A stretch of 64,000 nt of DNA from Bradyrhizobium mercantei (lineage in GTDB: Bacteria; Pseudomonadota; Alphaproteobacteria; Rhizobiales; Xanthobacteraceae). Under the pieces are notes generated by a model. The model saw nothing but the letters and a program-made list of their open reading frames with translations, ran no database searches and was not told the DNA's origin. Position numbers and translations under genes: made by a program. Positions 53,541 to 63,805 of this stretch are shown one piece after another; position 1 is the stretch's first letter, and each line of letters opens with the position of its first letter. Location: the NCBI RefSeq assembly GCF_001982635.1, contig NZ_MKFI01000005.1:268479-332478 (forward strand), in the 5' to 3' direction.

Positions 53541-53877
53541 GACGCAAAAAGGACCTGCCAAACTTGGATCCGCCAGCGACTCGGCGCTGTGGCATGGCGG
53601 CGGCGCCAACACCAGCGATAGCAGGCGCTTTGCGTTCTCCTGCGCCTATTGCTGGGGCTGGATGCGGCAGCAGGAGAATTTGCAGCTCGGCATCCCACGC
53701 GAGACCGCGGCGCGCTTTCCGCGCCGCTTGCAGGAATTGTGCGGCTACAGCGTCTACAAGGGCCAGTTCGGCCACATCGACAACCACGATCCGATCGAGC
53801 TGCTCGGCCGCGAGCGCGGCAAGCGCATGGTGTGGGAGGCGACCGACGTCAGGAAGGCGCGGATGGCCAATCAATAG
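53539..53877 (+). pseudogene. 5'-truncated phytanoyl-CoA dioxygenase (PhyH) remnant
   Basis: The frame is open from 53539 to the stop at 53877. It translates to a C-terminal PhyH-type segment: DSALWHGGGANTSDSRRFAF, then SCAYCWGWMRQQENLQLGIP and IELLGRERGKRMVWEATDVR. The LWHGGGANTS part includes the C-terminal iron-ligand His; the N-terminal two thirds, including the His-x-Asp pair, are missing, replaced by repeat sequence. No start codon precedes the conserved part. An ORF starting at the internal ATG 53662 would encode 71 residues and is unlikely to be functional. Confidence 0.7.
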
Positions 53878-53880
53878 CCA

Positions 53881-53971
53881 CGTCAAGCCCGGGCTTGTCC
53901 TGGGCATCCACGTCTTTGACGCCGTGTGGAGAGAAAGACGTGGATGGCCGGGTCAAGCCCGGGCATGACGA
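53881..53971. repeat. 'TCAAGCCCG' bipartite repeat, copy 2
   Basis: CGTCAAGCCCGGGCTTGTCC at the left and GGTCAAGCCCGGGCATGACG at the right, with GCATCCACGTC and GACGTGGATGG as an inverted inner pair. Same family as 4491-4585. Confidence 0.8.
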
Positions 53972-53975
53972 GATG

Positions 53976-54713
53976 TTAGACTCTTCGGAACCGCAGATAC
54001 GCCGCCTTGCGCCCTTCGCGCTCGGCCTTGGCGCCGTAGCGCGTCATCGTGTAGTTCGGCCACGGCTCGAGCCAGTCGATCGCGCGTTCGGCGAGCCAGG
54101 CGAAGTCCGGCGCGCGCATCAGATGCGCGAGCGTCCAGGCGCAGTAATCGTCGATGTCGCTGACGAAGCGGAATTCACCGTCCGGCGGCAGCAACCGTGT
54201 CATCGCAGCGACGGTTGCATCCTGCACGAAGCGCCGCTTCCAGTGCCGCCGCTTCGGCCAGGGGTCGGGATGAATCAGGTCGATGCGCGTAAGCGAGCGC
54301 GCCGGCGCCCAGGCGAGTAGCTCGGCGGCGTCGCCCGCGAACAGGCGGATGTTGCCGATATTCTGCGCCTCGATCTGGGTCAGGATCTTCGCCATCCCGT
54401 TGACATAGGGCTCGCAGCCGATGAAGCCCGTATTCGGAAAGGCCTGCGCTTCCGCGATCAGATGCTCGCCGCCGCCGAAGCCGATCTCGAGCCTGACAGC
54501 CTCGATGCCGTCGTCGAACAATTCGGTCAGCGCCGCGGGCGCGGGCGCCGCGATGTCGATCGCAAGATGCGGCAGCAGGCTGTCGATCAGATCGGCCTGG
54601 TGCGCGCGCAGCTTGTGGCCCTTGCGCCGCCCGAAGAACGAGCCGCGCGAATGCGCCATCGCGCCGTCGTCTGGGGAGTCGCGATCGTCGGTGTCGCGTG
54701 GAGCAGATGTCAT
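53976..54713 (-). CDS. trmB: tRNA (guanine(46)-N7)-methyltransferase
   Basis: TrmB (245 residues) makes m7G46 in tRNA. SAM motif I is VRLEIGFGGGEHLIAEA, followed by NTGFIGCEPYVNGMAKIL and LIHPDPWPKRRHWKRRFV with the catalytic Asp. The N-terminal 30 residues are charged and variable. Its ATG overlaps the stop of the upstream M20 gene by four bases. Confidence 0.95.
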   Translation of the reverse strand: MTSAPRDTDDRDSPDDGAMAHSRGSFFGRRKGHKLRAHQADLIDSLLPHLAIDIAAPAPAALTELFDDGIEAVRLEIGFGGGEHLIAEAQAFPNTGFIGCEPYVNGMAKILTQIEAQNIGNIRLFAGDAAELLAWAPARSLTRIDLIHPDPWPKRRHWKRRFVQDATVAAMTRLLPPDGEFRFVSDIDDYCAWTLAHLMRAPDFAWLAERAIDWLEPWPNYTMTRYGAKAEREGRKAAYLRFRRV

Positions 54714-55834
54714 CGTAGTGTTTGATAGAGACGGTGGAGCAGCCGCGCGCGCGGCTCGATCGACGAGACGTAGAGCTGCTCGTAATGGGTATGGGCGCCC
54801 TTGCCGTCGACGCCGAGGCCGTCGAGGGTCGCGGTATGCGGCGCGGTGAAATTGCCGTCGGAGCCGCCGCCGGTGAAGACATCGAGCAGCTCGAAACCGA
54901 GCTCGGCGGCGAGCTCCCTGGCGTGTTCGTAGAGCGCAGCGCCGGAATTGCTCTTCTCATAGGGCGGACGGTTCAGTTCGCCGGTCACTTTCACGGTGAC
55001 GCCCTCGGTGCGCGAGGTGACCCCGAGAATCTTCGGCACCAGTTCGTCGGCGTCGGCCATGGTCGGCACGCGCAGATCGACTTCCGCATAGGCCTCTTCG
55101 GCGATCACGTTCGGCTTGGTGCCGCCGCGGACCACGCCGACATTGACGGTGATGCCGCGCTTGAGGTCGTTCATCGCCTCCAGTGCCAGGATCACATGGC
55201 CGAGTTCCCGGATCGCGCTGCGGCCGTCCTCGGGGCGCGTGCCGGCATGCGCCGGCGCGCCCTTGATGTGCACGTCGAAGCGCGCGACGCCCTTCCGCCC
55301 GGTGACGATCTTGCCGCCGTCGCGCGCGGGTTCGGTCACCAGCACGTATTTGGCCTTGCGGCCCTCGGCCTCGATCAGCGCCCGCGAAGTCGGGCTGCCG
55401 ATCTCCTCATCCGAAACGTAGAGCTGGGTGATGCCGAGCGGCGGGCGCGCGTCTTCGGCGCAAATCTGCCGGAATGCATGATAGGCGAGGTAGGCGCCGC
55501 CCTTCATGTCGTAGATGCCCGGGCCGAACGCGCTGTCGCCTTCGATCTCGAATGGTAACCGTTCGATGAATCCCATCGGATGAACTGTGTCGAGATGGCT
55601 CAACACCAGAATGCCCGGCGCGTCCTGCCCCCAGGACGAGCGCGCGACCAGGTGATCGCCGCAGCCGTCGCGGCCCGCAACGCGGTCGACGGTGGCCGGC
55701 AGGTCGCGATAACCAGCCGCGACGAGATCAGCGAGCTTGTTGACCTGATCGGGCCGCTCGGTCGGAGACTCGATCTCGACCCAGCGGCGGATGCCGTCGA
55801 GGATTGCAGCGGTTTCGAACGGGTTGCTGGACAT
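54710..55834 (-). CDS. M20-family metallopeptidase (glutamate carboxypeptidase-like)
   Basis: A 374-residue zinc peptidase of the M20 family with a dimerisation domain. Metal ligands and catalytic acid are visible: LSHLDTVHPMG (His, catalytic Asp), GIYDMKGGAYLAYHAF (Asp), SDEEIGSPTSRALIE (catalytic Glu and metal Glu), then VTEPARDGGK and near the end GGGSDGNFTAPHTATLDGLG. It resembles carboxypeptidase G2-like enzymes that remove C-terminal glutamate. It forms an operon with trmB by ATGA overlap. Confidence 0.88.
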   Translation of the reverse strand: MSSNPFETAAILDGIRRWVEIESPTERPDQVNKLADLVAAGYRDLPATVDRVAGRDGCGDHLVARSSWGQDAPGILVLSHLDTVHPMGFIERLPFEIEGDSAFGPGIYDMKGGAYLAYHAFRQICAEDARPPLGITQLYVSDEEIGSPTSRALIEAEGRKAKYVLVTEPARDGGKIVTGRKGVARFDVHIKGAPAHAGTRPEDGRSAIRELGHVILALEAMNDLKRGITVNVGVVRGGTKPNVIAEEAYAEVDLRVPTMADADELVPKILGVTSRTEGVTVKVTGELNRPPYEKSNSGAALYEHARELAAELGFELLDVFTGGGSDGNFTAPHTATLDGLGVDGKGAHTHYEQLYVSSIEPRARLLHRLYQTLR

Positions 55835-55886
55835 GCTGTTGTCGTCGCCTGTGAATTCGTTATGTCATTCAGCGCACGCGCTTAAA

Positions 55887-55955
55887 GCATGATCCGGAAA
55901 AGTGTGAAGCGGTTTTCCCTCGCGACAGACGCGTAGCGTTTGCGCGTAGATCATG
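55887..55955. repeat. 'GCATGATCCGG' palindromic repeat, copy 3
   Basis: Starts GCATGATCCGGAAAAGTGTG and ends GTAGATCATG, with CGTAGCGTTTGCGCG internal to it. A further palindrome GCGCTAAAGCGCG follows at about 55966. It is upstream of the M20 gene and downstream of the PhrR-like regulator. Confidence 0.78.
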
Positions 55956-56053
55956 TTCAAACAAGGCGCTAAAGCGCGAAGTTCACCGCGCTTTAGCGTA
56001 CGCCGGAATGACATATTCCAGATTGGACGATCTCTCAAACGGATATGGCCGAA

Positions 56054-56470
56054 TCAGACCTGTTCGGCTGCCTCGCGTGCCGCGATCTGCTCGACCAGCT
56101 CGACAATGCTGCGGCGGAGCTTGGCATCGGCGATGCGCGTGAAGGCGCGGGTCAGGGCCAGGCCTTCGGCGGTTGCCAGAAAATCGGAGACGTAGGCCGG
56201 TGAGGAGCCTTCGCTGAAGCCGTCGGCGGTCTTGACGCCGCTCGGGCCGCCGTCGAACAGGAAAGAAACCGGCACCTGCAGGATTTCGGAGATCTGCTGC
56301 AGCCGGCTGGCGCCGACACGGTTGGTGCCCTTCTCGTATTTCTGCACCTGCTGGAACGTCAGGCCTAACGCCTCGCCCAGTTTCTCCTGGCTCATGCCGA
56401 GCATGATGCGTCGCATACGGACGCGGCTGCCGACATATTTGTCAACAGGATTGGGCGCTTTGGTGGACAT
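56054..56470 (-). CDS. PhrR/PraR-type helix-turn-helix regulator
   Basis: A 138-residue XRE-family regulator. The helix-turn-helix runs VRMRRIMLGMSQEKLGEALG and LTFQQVQKYEKGTNRVGASR, then an acidic-aromatic C-terminal part (EILQVPVSFLFDGG, LRRSIVELVEQIAA). This layout matches PhrR of Sinorhizobium and PraR of Azorhizobium and Rhizobium, regulators of acid response, biofilm and symbiosis genes. The position next to lnt also fits. AGGAG precedes the ATG at 56468-56470. Confidence 0.87.
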   Translation of the reverse strand: MSTKAPNPVDKYVGSRVRMRRIMLGMSQEKLGEALGLTFQQVQKYEKGTNRVGASRLQQISEILQVPVSFLFDGGPSGVKTADGFSEGSSPAYVSDFLATAEGLALTRAFTRIADAKLRRSIVELVEQIAAREAAEQV

Positions 56471-56732
56471 TTCCAACTCTCCTAAGGGATTGCGCGCCCG
56501 GGGGGTGAGGCAAGTTGGACGTGGAGTATGCCTCAGGCGCCGGTGCCGTCAAATCCTGCAAGGAGGATCGGGACGAAATGCGGACAATTTGCGCAAAGGG
56601 GCTGACTTGGCTTGTGATTTCGCGTGGACCCGTACAATGCGAAGTGCACGGTCGATCTGTCAACTGGTGGAATCGCGCTGAGGTAAATTTCGACGTTTTT
56701 TCGGGTTCGCGACAACCGGCGATATGCAGCCG

Positions 56733-58346
56733 TCAGGCTTTTCGCCTCACAAGACGGCGCCGCAACACGAACGCAAGTGCTGTGATCACAATCACAGCGG
56801 CGGGGACGTTCCCGACACGCGCATAGATCGTCGGCGCGATCGCCGACGGCAGGCCGGCATCGAGCACGCCCTCGACGCCGAGCCCGAGTTGCGCGACGAT
56901 TCGCCCGAGCGGATCGATGATGGCCGAGATGCCGGTATTGGCCGCACGCACCAGCGGCAGGCCTTCCTCGATCGAGCGCATCCGGGCCTGTTGCAGATGC
57001 TGATAGGGGCCGGTCGAGATTCCGAACCAGCCGTCATTGGTGACATTGACGATCCAGCCCGGACGATCGTCGCGGCTCACGACATTGCCGGGGAAGATCG
57101 CCTCGTAGCAGATCAAGGGCAGCGCGCGCGGCGCGTTCGGAATGTCGAGCGGGCGGCGGATCGTGCCGGGGATGTAGCCGCCCTGCACCTTGGTGAGCTG
57201 CACGAAGCCAATCTTCTCCATCCAGTCCTGGAACGGCAGATATTCACCGAATGGGACAAGGTGCAGCTTGTCGTAGACCGCGAGCACGCTGCCGTCGTGA
57301 TCGATGACGTAGATCGAATTATAGGCGCGCGTGATGCGAACGCCGGGCGGCAGGTCGGGTGCGCGCACCGAGCCGGTGATCAGCACGGTTCCCTTCGGCA
57401 AGAGGTCGGCGATTTGCGCCATCGCGTCGGCTTCCTTGGTCAGGAAGAACGGGAACGCGGATTCCGGCCAGATCAGGATGGTGGAGTCGCTCACGCCGGT
57501 GGAGTGCGGCCCGGACGCGCGATCCGACAGAGTGAGATATTTCTGCATCACCGCCGCCTTGGCGGAGTAGTTGAACTTGGCGTCCTGCTGCAAATCGGGC
57601 TGCATGATGCGCAGCTTGACGCCGCCGACCAATTTGGTCGGCTGCTGCGAGAGGCGGACGGTGCCGAATGCCAGCATCGCGGCGAGGACCAGCACCGCGG
57701 CGACCGGCGCGCGCCACGGCTTGCGGCCGCGCGAGGCGCCATCGATCAGCACGGCCGGGCTTGCGAAGATCGCAACGCTGAGGAACGTCATGCCCCACAG
57801 CCCGATCAGCGACGCGGTCTGCGCCAGCGCCAGCGGCTCGGTCAGCGCGTAGCCGAACGCATTCCACGGAAAGCCGCTGAGCAGGTGGCCGCGCAGCCAC
57901 TCTGAAATCGTCAGGCTGACCGCAAGCGCGAGCACGCGCGAGGCGTCGCGCGGCCAGATCAGCCGCGCCAGCGCGAAGCCGAAGGCGGTGAACAAAGCGA
58001 GATAGGCGGGCAGGCCGAGCACCGCGAACGGCGTCAGCCAGGCGAAGGTGTCCGCATCGACGAAGAAGGCGTAGCCGATCCAGTACAGTCCCGGCACGAA
58101 ATAGCCGAGGCCGAACCAGAACCCGGACAGCGCCGCGGCGGGCACGCCGCGCCAGCGTCCGGCGGCAGCACCATCGATCAGCCAGACTGCAATGGAAAAG
58201 GTCAGAAACAGCACCGGCCAGGCGTTGAACGGCGCCATCGCCAGCGCGGACAGCGCGCCGGCTGCGAGCGCGAGGACGGCGCGCTTCCATCCCCAGGTCA
58301 GGATGACGGCAAGGCCGATCGATCGGAGCTTGTCGGAGAGCCTCAC
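56733..58346 (-). CDS. lnt: Apolipoprotein N-acyltransferase
   Basis: Lnt (537 residues) adds the third acyl chain to lipoproteins in the inner membrane. About seven or eight hydrophobic segments (such as AVLALAAGALSALAMAPFNA) precede the nitrilase-like domain. The Glu-Lys-Cys triad is visible: WPESAFPFF, KLHLVPFGEYLP and ICYEAIFPG. The start is GTG at 58344-58346, sharing GTGA with the corC stop. Confidence 0.95.
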   Translation of the reverse strand: MRLSDKLRSIGLAVILTWGWKRAVLALAAGALSALAMAPFNAWPVLFLTFSIAVWLIDGAAAGRWRGVPAAALSGFWFGLGYFVPGLYWIGYAFFVDADTFAWLTPFAVLGLPAYLALFTAFGFALARLIWPRDASRVLALAVSLTISEWLRGHLLSGFPWNAFGYALTEPLALAQTASLIGLWGMTFLSVAIFASPAVLIDGASRGRKPWRAPVAAVLVLAAMLAFGTVRLSQQPTKLVGGVKLRIMQPDLQQDAKFNYSAKAAVMQKYLTLSDRASGPHSTGVSDSTILIWPESAFPFFLTKEADAMAQIADLLPKGTVLITGSVRAPDLPPGVRITRAYNSIYVIDHDGSVLAVYDKLHLVPFGEYLPFQDWMEKIGFVQLTKVQGGYIPGTIRRPLDIPNAPRALPLICYEAIFPGNVVSRDDRPGWIVNVTNDGWFGISTGPYQHLQQARMRSIEEGLPLVRAANTGISAIIDPLGRIVAQLGLGVEGVLDAGLPSAIAPTIYARVGNVPAAVIVITALAFVLRRRLVRRKA

Positions 58347-59455
58347 TGCGGACCGGCTCCTTCGCCGGGCGGCGGCAGATTGTCATTCGCCTGCGGGTTT
58401 CCGGAGTCCGGTGTCTGCTCGCGGCGCCGCTCGCGTTCCTTGCGCGGCGCGGGCCGTTCCTTGCGCGTCGTGACCCGCACGCGCTTGACCCGCCGCGGAT
58501 CGGCGTCGAGCACCTCGACCTCGTAATTGCCCGGACCGGAAATCACTTCGCCGCGCACTGGCAGGCGGCCGACGAACGACACCAGATAGCCGCCCAGCGT
58601 CTCGACCTCCTCGCCGGCCTCGCCGGTGACGAAGTCCTCGCCGATCACCGAGCGGACGTCGTCGAGGCTGGCGCGCGCGTCGGCGATGAAGGAATTGTCC
58701 GGCTGGCGGACGATCGACGGCGGCTCGTCGGAATCGTGCTCGTCGTCGATCTCGCCGACGATCTGCTCGACGATATCCTCGATCGACACCAGCCCGTCGG
58801 TGCCGCCATATTCGTCGACCACCAGCGCGAGATGGATCCGCGAGGCCTGCATCTGCGCCAGCAGGTCGATCGCGCGCATCGACGGCGGGATGTAGAGCAG
58901 CTTGCGGATGATATGGGCGTCCGCGAGCGGTAGCGCGAGATCGACGCTGCGCAGGTCGAGCCCGGCAGGGAACGGCTTCTTGCGCTTCGTCTTGGTTGTA
59001 TCGGTGACGCGCGCCTTCGCGGTCATGAAGGCGAGCAGGTCGCGGATGTGCACCATGCCTTCGGGGTCGTCGAGCGTTTCGTTGTAGACGACGAGCCGCG
59101 AATGCGCGGCGCTCTCGAACAGGCTCATCAGTTCGCCGAGCGGAATGTCGCGCTTGACCGCGACGATGTCGGCGCGGTGCACCATGACGTCGGCGATCCG
59201 CCGCTCGTTCAGCGACAGGATGTTGCGCAGCATGGTGCGCTCGATCGCCGAGAAGCCGACGTCGTCCGGCGTCGAGGCGTCGAGCACCACCTGCAAATCG
59301 TCGCGCACCGAACCGGCCTTCCAGCCGAACAGCGTGCGGATGGCGCGCACCAGCCAGCCCTCGGCTGCCGGGCGCTGCACCTCGCCTTCGTGCACGACGG
59401 CGGGCAGGTTGCTCACGTTGCGCGGATTGTCGTGGGTCGGTTCGGAATCCGGCAT
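58343..59455 (-). CDS. corC: CorC-type CBS-domain protein (hemolysin family)
   Basis: A 370-residue cytoplasmic CorC-like protein linked to magnesium/cobalt efflux. It has two CBS domains (DVMVHRADIVAVKRDIPL, and the segment around IPPSMRAIDLLAQMQASRIH and LVVDEYGGTDGLVSIEDIVE) and a C-terminal CorC/HlyC domain. An Arg-rich tail ends the protein. The ATG at 59453-59455 lies one base past the ybeY stop; the frame goes seven codons further but unsupported. Confidence 0.92.
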   Translation of the reverse strand: MPDSEPTHDNPRNVSNLPAVVHEGEVQRPAAEGWLVRAIRTLFGWKAGSVRDDLQVVLDASTPDDVGFSAIERTMLRNILSLNERRIADVMVHRADIVAVKRDIPLGELMSLFESAAHSRLVVYNETLDDPEGMVHIRDLLAFMTAKARVTDTTKTKRKKPFPAGLDLRSVDLALPLADAHIIRKLLYIPPSMRAIDLLAQMQASRIHLALVVDEYGGTDGLVSIEDIVEQIVGEIDDEHDSDEPPSIVRQPDNSFIADARASLDDVRSVIGEDFVTGEAGEEVETLGGYLVSFVGRLPVRGEVISGPGNYEVEVLDADPRRVKRVRVTTRKERPAPRKERERRREQTPDSGNPQANDNLPPPGEGAGPQ

Positions 59456-59456
59456 G

Positions 59457-60026
59457 TCAGGCGATCCGATCCGCATAGGGGTCGGGAATGCCGAGGGAGG
59501 AGAGGATCTCGCGCTCGAGCGCCTCCATGTCCTCGGCGTCGTCGTCGTTCTCGTGGTCGTAACCGATCAGGTGCAGGAAGCCATGCACCGCGAGATGGCT
59601 CAAATGATGGTCGAACGGTTTCTGTTCCTCATCGGCTTCCCGCCGCGTCGTCTCATAGGCGATCGCGATATCGCCGAGCATGCGCGGGGCATCGTCAGGT
59701 CCGCCGGGGCCTTCCGGCTGCAGCGCGGGAAACGACAGCACATTGGTCGGCTTGTCGATGCTGCGCCAGTTGGCATTCAGGGTGCGGATGCCGGCATCGT
59801 CGGTCAGCATCACTGCAAGCTCGGCGTCGGCGACATCGGCATCGGCGATCCCTGCGGCAGCCTCGATGGCGCGGTGAATCACCGCGTCGGCATTGGGCTC
59901 GGCCTGCCAGCATTCGGCGGTGACGAGAACCTCGGTTGCAGGAAAAGCGGACACCTTCGTTTCAAAATCTGCGTTATGGCCGGAACCCGCATCGCGCGGG
60001 CTCGCGGCCGAAGCTGGTGGTCTCAA
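59457..60026 (-). CDS. ybeY: Endoribonuclease YbeY
   Basis: YbeY (189 residues) is a zinc endonuclease for 16S rRNA maturation and ribosome quality control. The metal site is HLAVHGFLHLIGYDHEND, preceded by RSIDKPTNVLSFPALQ and LGDIAIAYE. No ATG precedes the conserved core; the best start in the frame is TTG at 60026, sharing TTGA with the phoH stop, and a GTG about 24 codons on is possible. Confidence 0.93.
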   Translation of the reverse strand: MRPPASAASPRDAGSGHNADFETKVSAFPATEVLVTAECWQAEPNADAVIHRAIEAAAGIADADVADAELAVMLTDDAGIRTLNANWRSIDKPTNVLSFPALQPEGPGGPDDAPRMLGDIAIAYETTRREADEEQKPFDHHLSHLAVHGFLHLIGYDHENDDDAEDMEALEREILSSLGIPDPYADRIA

Positions 60027-61093
60027 GATCTGGCGTTTGCCGGCTTTTGCGGCAATCCCTCATAGGCGGCCACGATGCGCGCCACCAATTCATGGCGGAT
60101 GACGTCCTCGGCCTTGAAATGGACCTGCGCGATGCCTTCGACGCCGTCGAGCAGCTTCACGGCTTCCGTGAGCCCCGAAGCCTGGCCGTGCGGTAGGTCG
60201 ACCTGCGACGGGTCGCCGGTGACGATCATCCGGCTGTTCTCGCCGAGACGCGTCAGGAACATCTTCATCTGCATCGTCGTGGTGTTCTGCGCCTCGTCGA
60301 GGATGATGGCGGCATTGGTCAGGGTGCGGCCGCGCATGAAGGCGAGCGGCGCGATCTCGATTTCGTTGCCCTGCAGCGCGCGTTCGACGACGCGGGCATC
60401 CATCAGGTCGTACAGCGCATCATAGATCGGACGCAGATACGGATCGACCTTCTCCTTGAGGTCGCCGGGCAGGAAGCCGAGCCGCTCGCCGGCCTCGACC
60501 GCGGGCCGCGTCAGGATGATGCGGTCGACCTCCTTGCGCTCGAACAGCTGCGCCGCATGGGCGACCGCAAGCCAGGTCTTGCCGGTGCCGGCCGGGCCGA
60601 TGCCGAACACCAATTCATGCCGCTTCAGCGCGCGGATGTAGGAATCCTGCGCCGCGGTGCGGGCGCGCACCGGCCGCTTGCGCAGATTGATGGTCTCGAA
60701 TGTCGGCTTGGCGGTCTTGTTGTCGAATTCGAACAGCGAGCCCTGCGCGAGCACGGCGCGGATCGCGCCTTCGACCTCACCCTGATCGAGATCGTGCCCG
60801 GCGACAGCCTGGGCGTACAGTGTCTCCAGCACGCGCCGCGCCGCGTCGCAGCCGTCGCGGGAGCCCGCGATGCTGACATGGTTGCCGCGGGAATCGACCA
60901 CGACGCCGAGCCGCCGTTCGATCAGCGCCAGATTCTGTCCATAGGGGCCGACCAGCGCGGATGCGGCGCGGTTGTCGTCGAAATCGATGACGACCTGAGT
61001 TTCAGGCGGCCGGGTCTCAGGTGGCATTTGCATGTCGCGGTCTGGTTTGCGGCTGGGAGCGAGCGAAGACGAATCCGATGCGCTTTTGGGCAA
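60023..61093 (-). CDS. phoH: PhoH-family ATPase
   Basis: A 356-residue PhoH-like protein with a P-loop ATPase domain. Walker A is VFGIGPAGTGKTWLAVAHAA, Walker B NAAIILDEAQNTT, with RPAVEAGERLGFLPGD between. The N-terminal KH-like part precedes it. Related PhoH proteins work with YbeY and RNA processing. The TTG at 61093 is taken as start; ATG codons 20 and 22 codons downstream are alternatives. It lies five bases beyond the miaB stop. Confidence 0.9.
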   Translation of the reverse strand: MPKSASDSSSLAPSRKPDRDMQMPPETRPPETQVVIDFDDNRAASALVGPYGQNLALIERRLGVVVDSRGNHVSIAGSRDGCDAARRVLETLYAQAVAGHDLDQGEVEGAIRAVLAQGSLFEFDNKTAKPTFETINLRKRPVRARTAAQDSYIRALKRHELVFGIGPAGTGKTWLAVAHAAQLFERKEVDRIILTRPAVEAGERLGFLPGDLKEKVDPYLRPIYDALYDLMDARVVERALQGNEIEIAPLAFMRGRTLTNAAIILDEAQNTTTMQMKMFLTRLGENSRMIVTGDPSQVDLPHGQASGLTEAVKLLDGVEGIAQVHFKAEDVIRHELVARIVAAYEGLPQKPANARS

Positions 61094-61098
61094 GGATT

Positions 61099-62487
<1,389 letters not shown>

Positions 62488-62546
62488 GGAACCCTGAGTG
62501 CGAAAATGGAAGCGGCGCCATCGGGGCGCCGGGGCTGAAATATAGC

Positions 62547-63245
62547 CTAAACCGGCGAAAATCCAGCGATCGAGCCGTGTTTTTGGCCCGTCTGGGCGAT
62601 CAAATCGGGCAATTGGCGCATATCGGCGAAGGTTATGGCCGCGCCAGCCTTGCGCAGCATGTCCTCGTGTTCCGCCGTGCAATGGCTGCCGCCGTGGAAA
62701 CCGAGCACGGTCATGCCGGCGGCGCGGGCGCCGGTGACGCCGGCCACGCTGTCCTCGATCACGACGCAGCGTTCCGGCCGTGCGCCCATCCGGGTGGCGG
62801 CGAACAGGAAGAGATCGGGCGCCGGCTTGCCGCGCTTGACCTGGGTGGCCGAGAAAATATGCGGCGTGAGCTGGTCGTAGAGCCCGGCGCAGGTCAGGCC
62901 GTGATGGATCTTTTCGGGCGTGCCGCTGGATGCCACGCATTTCGGCAGAGTGAGCGCGGCAATCGCGTCACCGACATGCGCGATCGCGCTGAGATCGTCG
63001 GCATAGAAACTCAGCGTCGCGTGCTTGACCTCGGCCTCGAAGGTGTCGGGCAGTGCGCGGCCGATCTCGCTCTCCACGATCCGTCGCGCCTCGCGGTCGG
63101 ATACGCCGAGGAAACGCTTGAGCACGCCGTCGGGTGTGATCGGAAAGCCGTGACGCGTCAGTGTTTCCGCATGCGCGCGACAGGAGATCACCTCGCTGTC
63201 GACCAGCACGCCGTCGCAATCGAAGATGACGAGATCGAAGCTCAT
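62547..63245 (-). CDS. HAD-superfamily hydrolase, phosphoglycolate-phosphatase-like
   Basis: A 232-residue HAD phosphatase of the beta-PGM/PGPase subgroup. Motifs: I FDCDGVLVDSE, II CVASSGTPEK, III KRGKPAPDLF and IV CVVIEDSVAGVTGARAAGM. It is likely to act on a small sugar phosphate. Orthologous clusters in several rhizobia have a lysophospholipid acyltransferase between miaB and fur; here this HAD gene is in that position. It ends 60 bases before miaB. Confidence 0.9.
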   Translation of the reverse strand: MSFDLVIFDCDGVLVDSEVISCRAHAETLTRHGFPITPDGVLKRFLGVSDREARRIVESEIGRALPDTFEAEVKHATLSFYADDLSAIAHVGDAIAALTLPKCVASSGTPEKIHHGLTCAGLYDQLTPHIFSATQVKRGKPAPDLFLFAATRMGARPERCVVIEDSVAGVTGARAAGMTVLGFHGGSHCTAEHEDMLRKAGAAITFADMRQLPDLIAQTGQKHGSIAGFSPV

Positions 63246-63299
63246 GGTCTGGTGATGCGTTTCCTTGCGCGCGCCTGCGTCGCGTGAAGCTGCACGCGT

Positions 63300-63752
63300 C
63301 TACGACTTGCTGTCTTCGTCGAGCGGGACGCAATAGAGCTCGAGACGGTGATCGACCAGCTTGTAGCCGAGCTTGCGCGCGATCTCGGCTTGCAGCTTCT
63401 CGATCTCCTCGGAGGTGAACTCGATCACCTTGCCGTCGCGGAGATTGATCAGGTGGTCGTGATGGCTCTCCGGCATCTGCTCGTAGCGCGCGCGGCCCTC
63501 GCGGAAGTCGTGACGCTCGATGATCCCTGCATCCTCGAACAGCTTGACGGTGCGGTAGACCGTCGAGATCGAGATCTTGTCGTCGACCGCCACGCAGCGG
63601 CGGTAGAGTTCCTCGACGTCGGGATGATCCATGGCCTCCGCCAGCACCCGCGCGATCACGCGGCGCTGTTCGGTCATGCGCATGCCGGTCGCGGCGCAGC
63701 GCGCCTCGATGCCGGTATTCTTTTGCGCAGGCGTGATTTTCACCGTCGTCAT
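63300..63752 (-). CDS. fur: Ferric uptake regulator Fur
   Basis: Fur (150 residues), the iron- or manganese-responsive repressor. The winged helix includes MTEQRRVIARVLAEAMDHPD and ISISTVYRTVKLFEDAGIIE; the metal region is RYEQMPESHHDHLINLRDGK. The usual Cys-x2-Cys pairs are lacking, as in rhizobial Fur. In B. japonicum Fur regulates irr, which is also in this window, and some rhizobial orthologues (Mur) respond to manganese; which holds here is not shown. Confidence 0.93.
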   Translation of the reverse strand: MTTVKITPAQKNTGIEARCAATGMRMTEQRRVIARVLAEAMDHPDVEELYRRCVAVDDKISISTVYRTVKLFEDAGIIERHDFREGRARYEQMPESHHDHLINLRDGKVIEFTSEEIEKLQAEIARKLGYKLVDHRLELYCVPLDEDSKS

Positions 63753-63805
63753 GGTCCAGAGCCTTGAGTGGCAGAGCAGGGCGCTGTTCTGCCACCGCGC
63801 CGATG

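Larger units (their letters stand above)
53413..53975. other. Repeat- and pseudogene-filled intergenic region
   Basis: Two repeat elements (53435-53540 and 53881-53971) bracket a coding remnant (53539-53877). No intact gene is present between the DUF2336 gene and trmB. Confidence 0.7.

Noticed and set aside
53662..53877. Intact 71-residue gene from the internal ATG
   Set aside because: Conserved PhyH sequence continues upstream of this ATG in the same frame, so it is the end of a truncated gene.
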